Assembly (NCBI RefSeq): GCF_002849715.1
Contig: NZ_CP018863.1
Location: 2,046,001-2,110,000 of the forward strand
Reading direction: 5' to 3'
Source: Arthrobacter crystallopoietes
GTDB lineage: Bacteria; Actinomycetota; Actinomycetes; Actinomycetales; Micrococcaceae
Length of the DNA: 64,000 nucleotides
The position numbers and the translations under genes are program-made. Positions 8,870 to 16,975 of this stretch are shown here, piece by piece. The notes under the pieces are model-generated. The model saw only the letters and a list, made by a program, of their open reading frames with translations, was not told the origin of the DNA and searched no databases. The first letter of the stretch is position 1; every line of letters starts with the position of its first letter.

Positions 8870-8890
8870 ATTGAGCGATGGTGACTCAAG
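8870..8890. promoter_or_regulatory. HAIR box (HspR operator) 2
   Basis: ATTGAGC-N7-ACTCAAG is a second HspR-type inverted repeat, with a perfect right arm. It lies 79 bp upstream of the clpC-like start. Two spaced boxes are typical of strongly repressed HspR targets such as dnaK and clpB promoters of Streptomyces. Confidence 0.8.
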
Positions 8891-9031
8891 TCTTAGATTC
8901 TTCGGGCTCGTCCGTCATCGAAAGACAATCCGGACGACACCCGAGGTTAACCTGGCGACGCCAGACTGGAAGCAGTGCCGCTATGGCTGGAATCCGCACA
9001 AACCGTCCACTACGAAGATCGGTTGGTAGAG

Positions 9032-9250
9032 ATGAACGCCCAAGAACGAGATCCCACCGCTCCGCAACCGCACAACGTAGGGCAGGAACGGCCCGACCTG
9101 GCCAACCCACATGTCCGCGAGGATGTCGGGCGGGCCGGCCGCTGTGCCAACCTCCACCTTCCGACCGGCCGGACCTGCCTGCTGCCGGAACGCCATCCCG
9201 GTACCTGCGATTTCACCGAGCCGCTGGAAGCCGGAGAGGCGCTGCTGTGA
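9032..9250 (+). CDS. small hypothetical protein with Cys-rich core
   Basis: A 72-residue protein that I do not recognise. The C-terminal half is the striking part: RCANLHLPTGRTC and LPERHPGTC place three Cys and two His in about 25 residues, which would suit a small metal site. The N-terminal half is hydrophilic and disordered-looking. ATG 9032 is chosen because an upstream in-frame ATG (8975) extends into the promoter side of clpC; no strong ribosome binding site is visible. It is followed at once by a hairpin terminator, which supports it being a real transcription unit. Confidence 0.6.
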   Translation: MNAQERDPTAPQPHNVGQERPDLANPHVREDVGRAGRCANLHLPTGRTCLLPERHPGTCDFTEPLEAGEALL

Positions 9251-9281
9251 AGCCGCAGACATAGTACGGCCACGGGAACCG

Positions 9282-9320
9282 TTGGCAGCCCCTTCCGCAA
9301 GATTGCGGAGGGGCTGCCAA
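9282..9320. terminator. hairpin terminator between convergent small genes
   Basis: An inverted repeat TTGGCAGCCCCT...AGGGGCTGCCAA with a near-perfect 18-bp stem (one bulged T) and 2-nt loop lies between the plus-strand small gene and the minus-strand secreted protein. No long T tract follows. Confidence 0.75.
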
Positions 9321-9339
9321 TGTGCAGCCTGCGGGCTGC

Positions 9340-9720
9340 TTAGCGGCCGCCCCTGGACCGGGAACGTTCCTGGGTCTTTCCCTTGGAAGCGTGGAACGAG
9401 TAATCGGACTTGGAACCGCTGCTGTCGGAGTACGAGTATTTAAAGTGCGTTTCTTTGGTTCCCTCGTCGTCCATGAGTTCATGGCCGTGGCTGGAGCTCT
9501 TCCAGGACGAATCCTTGCCGGATCCGCTGTGCTCGTTGTACTGGACGATCAGCTTCGAGCGCGAAGTCTGCACCATGTTGTACTCGTAGACAGAGCCGGA
9601 ATCTTTGTAAACCTGCGCTCCATAACTGCTCCGTGCGGCCGACGCAGGTCCGGCTCCCATCGCTAGGAGTGCACTGGCTGCTAGCGCGGCGGTCACGGCT
9701 TTCAAGATGTTGTTGTTCAT
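9340..9720 (-). CDS. small secreted protein of unknown function
   Basis: A 126-residue protein. Residues 1-28 are a Sec signal peptide (NNNILK, then an Ala/Leu core, then a GPASA cleavage site). The mature part is about 98 residues, very hydrophilic and rich in Ser, Tyr, Lys and Asp, with alternating SSYG, KDSGSVYEY and YSYSDSSGSKSDYSF segments that suggest short extracellular beta strands. It ends in the basic tail RSRSRGGR. No family is recognised. The ATG at 9720 is chosen because it starts the signal peptide; an in-frame upstream extension to 9786 would bury it. Confidence 0.75.
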   Translation of the reverse strand: MNNNILKAVTAALAASALLAMGAGPASAARSSYGAQVYKDSGSVYEYNMVQTSRSKLIVQYNEHSGSGKDSSWKSSSHGHELMDDEGTKETHFKYSYSDSSGSKSDYSFHASKGKTQERSRSRGGR

Positions 9721-10020
9721 AGTTCTGCCCCAATTGCATAGATAGATACGGGATCGAGGCACGAAGACCTCCTCGTCTCCGGGCACACGTTCCCGCTGGG
9801 CTAAGCGCCCTTAGCTGCGACTTTCCCCTTCCGGCTGCCCCGTCCCAGTGGGATAACCCCGGAACCCTTGCGGGGAGGATGGATGACCTCCGAACGCAAA
9901 TCCGAAAGGAGGTTCCCTAAGATAGGAGCGGAAGCTGAAGGCAAGCTGGAAATAACCTTGGGGAAGCCTTGGCTGGGAAAAATCGGGCCGAAAGTCCCGC
10001 CGTCGTACGTTTTCTTGGAG
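9721..10020. other. 300-bp intergenic region
   Basis: This stretch upstream of the secreted protein gene and downstream of the GYD gene holds no convincing gene. A plus-strand open frame starting at 9868 is antisense to the GYD gene and has no family similarity. It contains a short inverted repeat (ACCTCC...GGAGGT near 9887-9914) and one copy of the repeated 10-mer CCGCCGTCGT at 9997-10006. Confidence 0.5.
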
Positions 10021-10347
10021 TCAGGTGCCGGGAGCGCGGTAGCGGACCTGGTCGGCGTGCCGCAGCGCCTGCATCGTGTCGTCGACCGTCATCAGCACGG
10101 TTGTTTCCAAGGTGCTCAGCGCGCCGCCTCCGGTGATGGCGAGCGCCACGGCGGCCATGGAAACGTTGTCCGGTGCTTCCCAGAGCGTGTATCCGTCATA
10201 GGAACCGAAGGCGTACCAGAAGCCGTGGAGCTTGCCGCCAACCGCCTCGATGTACGCCTGCGCGGCCTGGCGCCGGTCCTCCGGTTTGCTGATCAACCTG
10301 GCCCAGGTCTCCGGCGTGTAGCTGAACTTTGAAAGATAGAGCGGCAT
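10021..10347 (-). CDS. GYD-domain protein
   Basis: A 108-residue protein of the GYD family (ferredoxin-like alpha/beta barrel dimer), named from the GSYDGYTLWEAPD motif at about 48-60, with the preceding GGKLHGFWYAFG strand and a YLSKFSYTPETW start. The family is widespread and has no established activity. The start ATG at 10347 is followed by the conserved start of the family. It stands alone between divergent or unrelated genes. Confidence 0.88.
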   Translation of the reverse strand: MPLYLSKFSYTPETWARLISKPEDRRQAAQAYIEAVGGKLHGFWYAFGSYDGYTLWEAPDNVSMAAVALAITGGGALSTLETTVLMTVDDTMQALRHADQVRYRAPGT

Positions 10348-10525
10348 GTCTATTCCTCTCGTCCACCGGACCGGCGCGGTTGCGGTTCGGCTTAAAGTCT
10401 AGATCCGGCAGCCGCGAAAAGATCGGGTATCCACCGCCCTGATTGCGGCTCTTTTCTGCGGGCTCGAGGCGGCAGGTTGGAACCGATACGTACCATTTGC
10501 GAGTGGGCCCGCGTAGGGTACGGGC

Positions 10526-11224
10526 ATGGATATCATCCTTGTGCCCGGATTCTGGCTCGACGCTTCCTCATGGTCGGAGGTCACGCCGGCGCTGGTCGCG
10601 GCAGGTCACACCGTCCACCCGCTCACGCTGCCAGGGCTGGAGTCCGTGAACGCATCGCGGGCCGGCATCGGGCTGCGGGACCATATCGACGCCGTTGTAG
10701 CGGCGGTCGATGGGATGGACGGGCCGGTAGTGCTTGTCGGCCACTCCGGAGGTGGTGCCATCATCCACGGTGCCGTCGACGCGCGGCCGGAGCGGGTGGC
10801 CCGGGCGGTTTATGTGGACAGCGGTCCACTGGCGGAGGGTGGCGTCATCAACGATGCGTTGCCGGCGGAGGGCGATGAGATTCCGCTGCCGCCGTGGGAC
10901 GCCTTTGAGGAGGCCGACCTGGTGGACCTGGATGATGGACTTCGAGCGGCTTTCCGGGCGCGTGCCATTCCGCAGCCGCGCGGTGTGGCTTACGACCAAC
11001 AGCACCTGACCGACGAACGGCGCTTCGACGTCCCAGTCACGGTCATCGCATGCGAGTTCCCGTCGTCGGTGCTGACCGATTGGATAGAGTCCGGCCACCC
11101 CTATGTGGCAGAACTGGCGCGGATCCGCGACGTAGGGTACATGGACCTGCCCACGGGGCACTGGCCGCAGTTCACGAAGCCTGCCGTGCTTGGCGCGGTC
11201 ATTCTTGCCGCCGTCGAACGTTGA
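10526..11224 (+). CDS. alpha/beta hydrolase
   Basis: A 232-residue alpha/beta hydrolase of the short, cap-poor type (EstC / plant hydroxynitrile-lyase-like). It shows the N-terminal IILVPGFWLDASSW (oxyanion region), the nucleophile elbow GHSGGG (Ser74) and a C-terminal LPTGHWPQF holding the catalytic His. The substrate is unknown. The plus-strand start ATG follows a short upstream region; no operon partners are present. Confidence 0.87.
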   Translation: MDIILVPGFWLDASSWSEVTPALVAAGHTVHPLTLPGLESVNASRAGIGLRDHIDAVVAAVDGMDGPVVLVGHSGGGAIIHGAVDARPERVARAVYVDSGPLAEGGVINDALPAEGDEIPLPPWDAFEEADLVDLDDGLRAAFRARAIPQPRGVAYDQQHLTDERRFDVPVTVIACEFPSSVLTDWIESGHPYVAELARIRDVGYMDLPTGHWPQFTKPAVLGAVILAAVER

Positions 11225-11245
11225 ATCGCGCGACGAAGGACCTGT

Positions 11246-11265
11246 CCGCCGGGGCGAGCCGGCGG
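11246..11265. terminator. possible hairpin between convergent genes
   Basis: CCGCCGG-N6-CCGGCGG forms a 7-bp GC stem between the hydrolase and the signal peptidase gene. There is no T tract, so terminator activity is uncertain. Confidence 0.4.
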
Positions 11266-11298
11266 GCACACCGGAGGAACGGACGTCCGGTTTAGCTC

Positions 11299-11817
11299 CT
11301 ACCTGCCCGCTCCGAGCACCAGACCCTGGAGGGAGGAAAGCGGTAGCGTACCGAAATCGCGGGAATCGATGGAGCGCTCGCGGTTGTCTCCCATGACGAA
11401 CACCTCGCCCGGAGGTATGCGCCGCAAGGAGAAATGAGTGCCGTCAATACTCTCGTGGTCCACAAACGGCTCATCCGGAGCGAAGCCGTCGACGTACAGC
11501 ACGGCGTCCCGAACCTCGACGGTCTGGTTTCCCACCGCCACCACCCGCTTGATCATCATCGAGTTGTCCTGGGGTGACTGGAAGACCACGACATCACCGG
11601 GGTGGATCCCGGACAGCTGGGGTGCCGCTTTGAAGACAAACACCAAGCTGCCCGGATGCAGCGTGGGTTCCATACTGTCCGAATCAACGACGGCGGGCTC
11701 CATCACCCAGATCCGGATGGCCAAAAGGCTGGCCAGGCCCAGCAGGACAAGGCCTGCCCGGCCCCTCCGTTTCCGGGGACTGGAAACGGAGGGACGCTGT
11801 GCCGCGCCGGTAGGCAT
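11299..11817 (-). CDS. lepB: type I signal peptidase
   Basis: A 172-residue membrane serine protease that removes signal peptides outside the cytoplasmic membrane. After a basic N-terminus (RKRRGR) there is one transmembrane helix (about 22-38). Box B is SDSMEPT with nucleophile Ser48, box D is KRVVAVG with general base Lys90, and box E is GDNRERSIDSR near the C-terminus. Its length is normal for Gram-positive enzymes. It is the last gene of a minus-strand trio, 7 bp after the multicopper oxidase, so it may be dedicated to exported products of this locus; the chromosome should carry another general copy (inference). Confidence 0.93.
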   Translation of the reverse strand: MPTGAAQRPSVSSPRKRRGRAGLVLLGLASLLAIRIWVMEPAVVDSDSMEPTLHPGSLVFVFKAAPQLSGIHPGDVVVFQSPQDNSMMIKRVVAVGNQTVEVRDAVLYVDGFAPDEPFVDHESIDGTHFSLRRIPPGEVFVMGDNRERSIDSRDFGTLPLSSLQGLVLGAGR

Positions 11818-11823
11818 GACCGG

Positions 11824-13437
11824 TTAGTCCGGGTCAGTGTCGAGTTCCGCCGGCGCCGCAGTCATGGGATCGCAGGGATCCGGATCGTCTTCGCCCAGCC
11901 CCACCCGAAACTGGAACATCATGGAGTGGTCCTCGTGCGGCAGGTTGTGGCAGTGGACCATGTAGCGGCCCTCATGCGGTCCGAACCTCATGACGAGGTC
12001 CACTTTTTCGTTCTCGCCGACGTAGACCACGTCCTTGGGCCCGCGCTCCCAGGCAAAAGGTGCCTTGCCATTGCGGCTGAGGACCCGGAAGTCGACCAGG
12101 TGGATGTGCACGGGATGGAACCACCCGCCGGACTTGTTCTCGATCTCCCACACTTCCACGGAATTGAGGGCCGGATCTGCGCTGGCAAGTTTGAAATTGC
12201 TGGCGATGACGTCTTCCCACGTGACTCCGTTGAAGGTCCATGGTTCCACCACACCGTCCTTCTCCAACCGGAAACGGCGCTTTTCGTCTGCGTCGTCGTC
12301 GGTCAGGGACATGACTTCACTGTCCACCAGCTTGGTGGGAATATGGTTCCACTTCGGATCCGATTTCATATCGGGGGCGGCAGCAACGACGTCGAACCTC
12401 ATCACCTTGTTGGTGTGGTCGTAATCGCGGTTGTTGTCGTTGGAAAGATTCTTCAGCTCCACCCGGGTCCCGGGCGTATATTTGCTGAAGTCGATCAGGA
12501 CCTCATACCGCTCGGCCATGCCCTGGCGGAAATTCTTGACAGACTGGGTCGCCGGCACGAGGCCGCCGTCCGTTCCGACTATGTGGAAGGGCTGGCCGCT
12601 GCTGAGGGCGAACCGGTAGGACCGCGAAATGGAGGCGTTCAGGACCCGGAAACGGTAGACCCGGGGCTGTACCTTCATCACCGGCCATGGCTTCCCGTTG
12701 ACCAAGATGATGTCGCCCCACAAACCCGAATGTTCCCGATCGTCGTAGGCGAGGGAACCGTTCGCTGCGAACATCGCATCGCTGACCACCAGGGGCACAT
12801 CAAAGTCGCCCTGCGGCAGCAATTCCCGTTCCACCTGATCATGCATCACGTACACCGCGGCCAGCCCGGAATAGACATTCTGTGCGGTGAAATGCACGCC
12901 GTGGTCGTGGTACCAAAGTGTCCGTGCAGGCTGGAAATTCGGGTAGTGGTAGTCCTTGCAAAAGCCTGGCTGGATGACATCGCTGGCGTAGCCGTCATAC
13001 TGAGGCAGCGACGCCGAACCATGCAGGTGCGTCGATGCCGCCAACAGGTGGTGGTTCCACAGCGGGTGGTTCTTCGGCATCCGGTTGCGCATGTGCACCA
13101 CGGCCTTGGTGCCCTGGTCGAGCTCGATCGTCGGACCGGGAAATATTCCGTTGTAGCCGAGAATTCCGGTTTTTTTGGTCGGCAGGATCTGGGCTTGCGC
13201 TTGGCGCATTGCGAGCGTGTAGTGGTTGACCGGCGTGCCGTCGGATTCGTAGCTGACGGAATCCGGCTTGAGCTTTGGCGGTCTGGTAAAAGCGGCCTTG
13301 TAGGGCCGAGGCATATCCCTCGAACTTAGTTGGCTCGCCGATTTGGCGGTCACGGTAGAAATAGGGACGGTTACCAAACCGGCCCCGACAACTCCTAGAC
13401 CTCCCCAGGTGAGGAGTTGCCGTCTTGTTACTGACAT
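11824..13437 (-). CDS. Tat-exported multicopper oxidase (CotA/bilirubin-oxidase type)
   Basis: The protein is 537 residues. It begins with a Tat-type leader (TRRQLLTWGGLGVVGAG). The copper ligands are all visible: NHHLLAASTHLHG, WYHDHGVHFTAQNVYSG, HPVHIHLVDF and the C-terminal HCHNLPHEDHSMM that joins the type 1 and trinuclear sites. This is the three-cupredoxin laccase class that oxidises phenols, bilirubin or metal ions with O2 reduced to water. A methionine follows the last His as an axial-ligand candidate. It is exported folded, with copper probably loaded in the cytoplasm. It sits between a membrane-anchored protein and a signal peptidase gene in one transcription unit. Confidence 0.93.
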   Translation of the reverse strand: MSVTRRQLLTWGGLGVVGAGLVTVPISTVTAKSASQLSSRDMPRPYKAAFTRPPKLKPDSVSYESDGTPVNHYTLAMRQAQAQILPTKKTGILGYNGIFPGPTIELDQGTKAVVHMRNRMPKNHPLWNHHLLAASTHLHGSASLPQYDGYASDVIQPGFCKDYHYPNFQPARTLWYHDHGVHFTAQNVYSGLAAVYVMHDQVERELLPQGDFDVPLVVSDAMFAANGSLAYDDREHSGLWGDIILVNGKPWPVMKVQPRVYRFRVLNASISRSYRFALSSGQPFHIVGTDGGLVPATQSVKNFRQGMAERYEVLIDFSKYTPGTRVELKNLSNDNNRDYDHTNKVMRFDVVAAAPDMKSDPKWNHIPTKLVDSEVMSLTDDDADEKRRFRLEKDGVVEPWTFNGVTWEDVIASNFKLASADPALNSVEVWEIENKSGGWFHPVHIHLVDFRVLSRNGKAPFAWERGPKDVVYVGENEKVDLVMRFGPHEGRYMVHCHNLPHEDHSMMFQFRVGLGEDDPDPCDPMTAAPAELDTDPD

Positions 13438-13483
13438 ATCGAGTCACTTCCCAACGATGACTTCGTGGATCAGGCTAGGCTGC

Positions 13484-14017
13484 TTAGCCCGCCGTATGAT
13501 GTTCGACGCCGAGGGAGAGTCGGCTGCCTGCAGCATCTTCGAGGACCAGGGCTATGGCCTTGTCCGGAAGTTCGAACACCATGGTGGTATTGACGGATTC
13601 ACCCTGAGCCAGCGTCGTGGAGGACGACGAGGTCCACAGCGGGCCGGGCATCCCCGAGCCCAGTCCGTCAACGAAAAATCCTTCAGGATCCAGCGGCAGG
13701 CCGGTCTTGTCCAACGCCGTGAATTGCACCTGGATGCGGACGCGGTGTGCGCCTTCCTGCGGATCTTTCTGAAGGGTAGCCACAGGAGAGGGCGGCAACC
13801 ATCCATCGCTTTCGAGCGGTATGACCCCGGTAATGCTGGCCACCCCGCCTTCAACCTCGGCAGATGCGCCCAGCGGAGTACTGGTTTTTACCTCTGCGGT
13901 GAGGAACAGGTACCCGAACGCAAGTCCGAGCAAAGCCACGAGCGCCAAGGGAACGACGATCACGCGGCGGCGGTCGGTTTTTACGCGGCCGTCAGTGCTG
14001 ACATTTATTGCTGACAT
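13484..14017 (-). CDS. membrane-anchored extracytoplasmic protein upstream of the multicopper oxidase
   Basis: A 177-residue protein that I do not recognise. A short basic N-terminus (KTDRRR) is followed by one transmembrane helix (about 21-42, VIVVPLALVALLGLAFGYLF, which could also act as an uncleaved signal). The rest is an extracytoplasmic beta-rich domain with segments such as HRVRIQVQFTALDKTG and VNTTMVFELPDKAIALVLED, resembling small immunoglobulin-like DUF4352-type modules. Its position 46 bp before the oxidase gene suggests an accessory or anchoring role (inference). ATG 14017 is chosen because upstream residues lack a coding character. Confidence 0.65.
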   Translation of the reverse strand: MSAINVSTDGRVKTDRRRVIVVPLALVALLGLAFGYLFLTAEVKTSTPLGASAEVEGGVASITGVIPLESDGWLPPSPVATLQKDPQEGAHRVRIQVQFTALDKTGLPLDPEGFFVDGLGSGMPGPLWTSSSSTTLAQGESVNTTMVFELPDKAIALVLEDAAGSRLSLGVEHHTAG

Positions 14018-14254
14018 GTCGCCATGATTCGCCGAAAACTTGCAAAAAACTTTGGTCGGGCCACACGACGGTCCGGCGCGTTCCAAGCGGTGCAGTTCTT
14101 CCTTCAATACTAGGGTCCGAAGTCCCGGGTCCTGCTCCCCGAATTTGAGGGTACATTCCACCCTCAACCGTGGGCTGGCGAACCGGTGACAGGAGGCCGA
14201 CTATTAGGTCAGATGCCCGCTAGGGCGTTGGTTTATCGGGGGTTGGGGCACATC

Positions 14255-15205
14255 ATGAACAGACCTATTGGTCCATCCGTGGGTATTTCCATCAAACTCA
14301 TTGGTCCTTTGCGCGTGGAGCGGGACGGGCAGGTATTGACGGCCGCCAAGCTCGGCAGCCCGAAGGCCCGCCAGATCCTGGAAATTTTGGCGCTGCAGTT
14401 GGGCCGGCCGGTCCCGCGGGAACAAATCATCAACATCCTTTGGCATGGCAACCCGCCGTCGGCGGCCAGCGCCACGGTGGAAAGCTATGTCAGTGTCATC
14501 CGCAGGAACATCCAGCCCGGGCAGGCGAAAAACGGTCCGCTGCGCACGGATAAGGGCAGCTACATTCTGGACCCGAAGCTGGTGCAGGTGGATCTTGACC
14601 TGTTCGAACGCACCATCGGCGCGGCAGATGGCACCAAGCCGGCGGAGGCTTATCCTAAGCTCGTCAGCGCGTTGGACCTGGCGTCCGCGCCCTTGCTGAG
14701 CGATGAGCTGACTTTCGAATGGGCGGAATCTGCCCGAGCCCGGCATGCGGCGCAAGTCGCCGACTGCAGTGCCAGGGCAGCCGAGATGGCAGTGAAGCTG
14801 GGAAAAACGGACGAAGCCGTCCACTGGGCGCGGCAGGCTGTTGCTGCGGAGCCGCTGAACGAACGCGCATGGACCGCTTTGGTGGACGGACTGGAACAAG
14901 GCGCGCGCTACATTGAAGCGCTGCAGGCCTACGACAACTGCCGGTTACTGTTTCGGCGTGAGCTGCGCTGCAACCCAGGACCGCTGCTGCAGGCCGCATA
15001 TGCCCGGCTGCTTCGCTGCACGTCCGACGAGGACGCGGAGCTGGAGGAGGTACTGTCCGCGCTGATTTGCTTGAACGAGCGGGTCAAGAGCCGGACCGGC
15101 AAGGCCTGCACATTGAAACAAGCCGATGGCCATGACACCACTGTCTACGAGACCGCCGGCAGCGTGATCGACTCGTTCTTGCGCAGGGCACTCGCCTCCG
15201 CATGA
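14255..15205 (+). CDS. SARP/AfsR-type transcriptional regulator (OmpR-like wHTH + BTAD)
   Basis: A 316-residue regulator. Residues about 5-100 are an OmpR-like winged helix (GSPKARQILEILALQLGRPV, VPREQIINILW, SASATVESYVSVIRRNI region). Residues about 105-255 form the bacterial transcriptional activation domain (BTAD), a TPR-like bundle (DLDLFE, RAAEMAVKLGKTDEAV, EPLNERAWTALVDGL). This matches SARP-type activators of secondary metabolism or stress genes. A short C-terminal helical extension (about 265-316) is not recognised. It is divergent from the oxidase/peptidase trio, which it may control. The ATG at 14255 is preceded by GGGGTTGGGG. Confidence 0.88.
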   Translation: MNRPIGPSVGISIKLIGPLRVERDGQVLTAAKLGSPKARQILEILALQLGRPVPREQIINILWHGNPPSAASATVESYVSVIRRNIQPGQAKNGPLRTDKGSYILDPKLVQVDLDLFERTIGAADGTKPAEAYPKLVSALDLASAPLLSDELTFEWAESARARHAAQVADCSARAAEMAVKLGKTDEAVHWARQAVAAEPLNERAWTALVDGLEQGARYIEALQAYDNCRLLFRRELRCNPGPLLQAAYARLLRCTSDEDAELEEVLSALICLNERVKSRTGKACTLKQADGHDTTVYETAGSVIDSFLRRALASA

Positions 15206-15325
15206 GGCAAATATCCCCTTCCGTGGCTCAAAAAGGCTCCGGGGCATTGTGAACGTGACAGGCTCATGCCTAGTCTTGAAGCGGTGAAGCAGGCGCCGCA
15301 ATTCCCATTCCTTTGAGAAGGACCA

Positions 15326-15685
15326 ATGGAACATAGTTTGAATGTCTGCGTGTGCCTCGATACCGATATGTCTTCGGTCCGCATCGAAGTCCGTGGCTGT
15401 GTAACCGCCCGGAACTATAAAGCGCTCCTGCCTCTGCTGACTCGTGCCAAGGGGCTGCCCGCTGATGCGCAGATCAGTCTTGACCTGCGCGAGGCCGCTC
15501 ACCTGGAGCAGGATGTCCTGGACGCCCTCGGCTACACGGCGTTGGGCGAAATGACGGGACAGCTGGAGATTGCGGGAATCGGCAGCATGAGCATCGTCCT
15601 TCCCCCGAATCCAGGCGTTTGCATGCAGGGCGAACTGCCGGGCAGCAGCCAACCGATCAGGCCGGCACAGCCGGCAGCAGCGTAA
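15326..15685 (+). CDS. STAS-like domain protein
   Basis: A 119-residue protein with a pattern reminiscent of anti-anti-sigma STAS domains: a beta strand VRIEVRGCVTARNY, the helix ALLPLLTRAKGL, then ISLDLREAAHLEQDVLDAL, where the canonical phosphorylatable Ser/Thr of DLSGVxxIDSSG is replaced by acidic/Ala residues. It could therefore be a STAS scaffold without the phosphoswitch. The C-terminus is proline-rich. The assignment rests on pattern only. It is followed 8 bp later by a small helical protein. Confidence 0.6.
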   Translation: MEHSLNVCVCLDTDMSSVRIEVRGCVTARNYKALLPLLTRAKGLPADAQISLDLREAAHLEQDVLDALGYTALGEMTGQLEIAGIGSMSIVLPPNPGVCMQGELPGSSQPIRPAQPAAA

Positions 15686-15693
15686 GTGTTTCG

Positions 15694-15942
15694 ATGACTG
15701 CCAGCAGTCTGCCGCCGCATGCACCCTTCCCCATGGACCTGACGACGCTTTCAGACACGCGGCTCCATGTGCTCAACAGCTTGTTGCACCGGCAGCTGGA
15801 TCTGGAATATCAGCGTGCAGGTTCCCCCGACCGCGAGACGGAATTCCGCGTCGACGAGATCCGGCAGGAACTCGACCGCAGGGACGCGAACGAACTGCTG
15901 CGCAGGGCATCGAACGGCCGTCCTGCCGGAGCAGCGGTGTAG
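15694..15942 (+). CDS. small helical hypothetical protein
   Basis: An 82-residue protein, not recognised. The central part is a charged amphipathic helical hairpin (LHVLNSLLHRQLDLEYQRAG, then RVDEIRQELDRRDANELLRR). It lies directly between the STAS-like gene and the DNA ligase gene with only short gaps, suggesting one transcript. It could be a partner of either; nothing in the sequence decides. Confidence 0.6.
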   Translation: MTASSLPPHAPFPMDLTTLSDTRLHVLNSLLHRQLDLEYQRAGSPDRETEFRVDEIRQELDRRDANELLRRASNGRPAGAAV

Positions 15943-15964
15943 GCATGGCATTCCGGTTCGCTTA

Positions 15965-16975
15965 GTGTCCGACCGCCTGCCGCCGGAGCTGCGGCCACCG
16001 CTGGATGTGGCGTTGGCCCGTAGCGTCCCATCGATCCCGAAACCGGATGCCCTGCCCGGCGGTTGCCTCTTTGAACCCAAATGGGACGGCTACCGGCTCC
16101 TCATCGGCCGGGACGGTGATGCCACGTCCTTGCAGTCCCGCCAGGGCAAGGACCTCACCCGCTACTTCCCGGATTTGGTGGCAGCTGCCCAGGAGCAACT
16201 GCCACCAGGATGTCTGCTGGACGGCGAGGCGGTGATCTGGTCGCAGGACCGGCTGGACTTCTCGCTGTTGCAGCAGCGACTGAGTGCCTCCGCCCGTTCC
16301 TTGTTGCGTCAGGTGCAGGACAAGCCCGCGCACTTCGTCGCCTTCGATCTTCTCGCCGTGGCTGGCCATGATATTCGACGGGAGCCGCTGCACGACCGCC
16401 GCGCACTGCTTGAGGAGCTGGCCAAGGAATGGTCCGGCCCGTTGGAGTTGTCCCCGGTAACCGCCGATCCGGAAATAGCCGCCGGCTGGTTCCGGGATTT
16501 GCCGGCAACCGGCGTCGAAGGCCTGGTGATCAAAGGCACCGGTCAAAGTTACGACGGCGGCCAGCGCCAGTGGCTCAAGGTCAAGCACAGGGAAACACTG
16601 GACGTCGTCTGCGCAGCCGTCATCGGTCCGATGGCCAGGCCACAGGCAATTGTCGCCGGCCTGCCCATCGATGGTGAGCTGCGGATAGTGGGGCGGTCTG
16701 TTCCGCTCAAGCCGGCGGCGGCCAAGCTTCTGGGGTCGCGGCTGCAGCCGCCGGCCGGGGAGCATCCGTGGCCGCACCGCGTGAAGTCCACCGCCATGGA
16801 CCGGTTCAACGCAAGCGGGGGAGAGACGGAACTTACCCTCATCGAGCCCATCGTCGTCGAGGTTTCCGCCGATACGTCCTGGTCAGGGCGGTCATTTCGG
16901 CACCCTCTGCGCTACGTGCGTTACCGTCCCGAGCTGGATCCGGATGAGGTCTCAGCTCCCTTCGGTAACCCCTGA
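15965..16975 (+). CDS. ATP-dependent DNA ligase (LigC/LigD-ligase-domain type)
   Basis: A 336-residue stand-alone ATP-dependent ligase. Motif I EPKWDGYR has the AMP-accepting Lys39, motif Ia/III regions follow (LLDGEAVIW, FVAFDLLAV), motif IV is EGLVIKG and motif V is WLKVKH, followed by an OB-fold to the end. It lacks polymerase and nuclease domains, so it resembles the LigC type of actinobacteria used in repair, such as base-excision or end-joining back-up. The GTG at 15965 is the best start; the open frame extends upstream through the preceding gene without conserved sequence. The ribosome binding site is weak. It lies near SOS genes but has no SOS box of its own. Confidence 0.9.
   Translation: MSDRLPPELRPPLDVALARSVPSIPKPDALPGGCLFEPKWDGYRLLIGRDGDATSLQSRQGKDLTRYFPDLVAAAQEQLPPGCLLDGEAVIWSQDRLDFSLLQQRLSASARSLLRQVQDKPAHFVAFDLLAVAGHDIRREPLHDRRALLEELAKEWSGPLELSPVTADPEIAAGWFRDLPATGVEGLVIKGTGQSYDGGQRQWLKVKHRETLDVVCAAVIGPMARPQAIVAGLPIDGELRIVGRSVPLKPAAAKLLGSRLQPPAGEHPWPHRVKSTAMDRFNASGGETELTLIEPIVVEVSADTSWSGRSFRHPLRYVRYRPELDPDEVSAPFGNP

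Noticed and set aside
9868..10332. 154-codon plus-strand open frame
   Set aside because: Its second half is the exact antisense of the GYD gene, which has clear family motifs; the first half shows no coding character.
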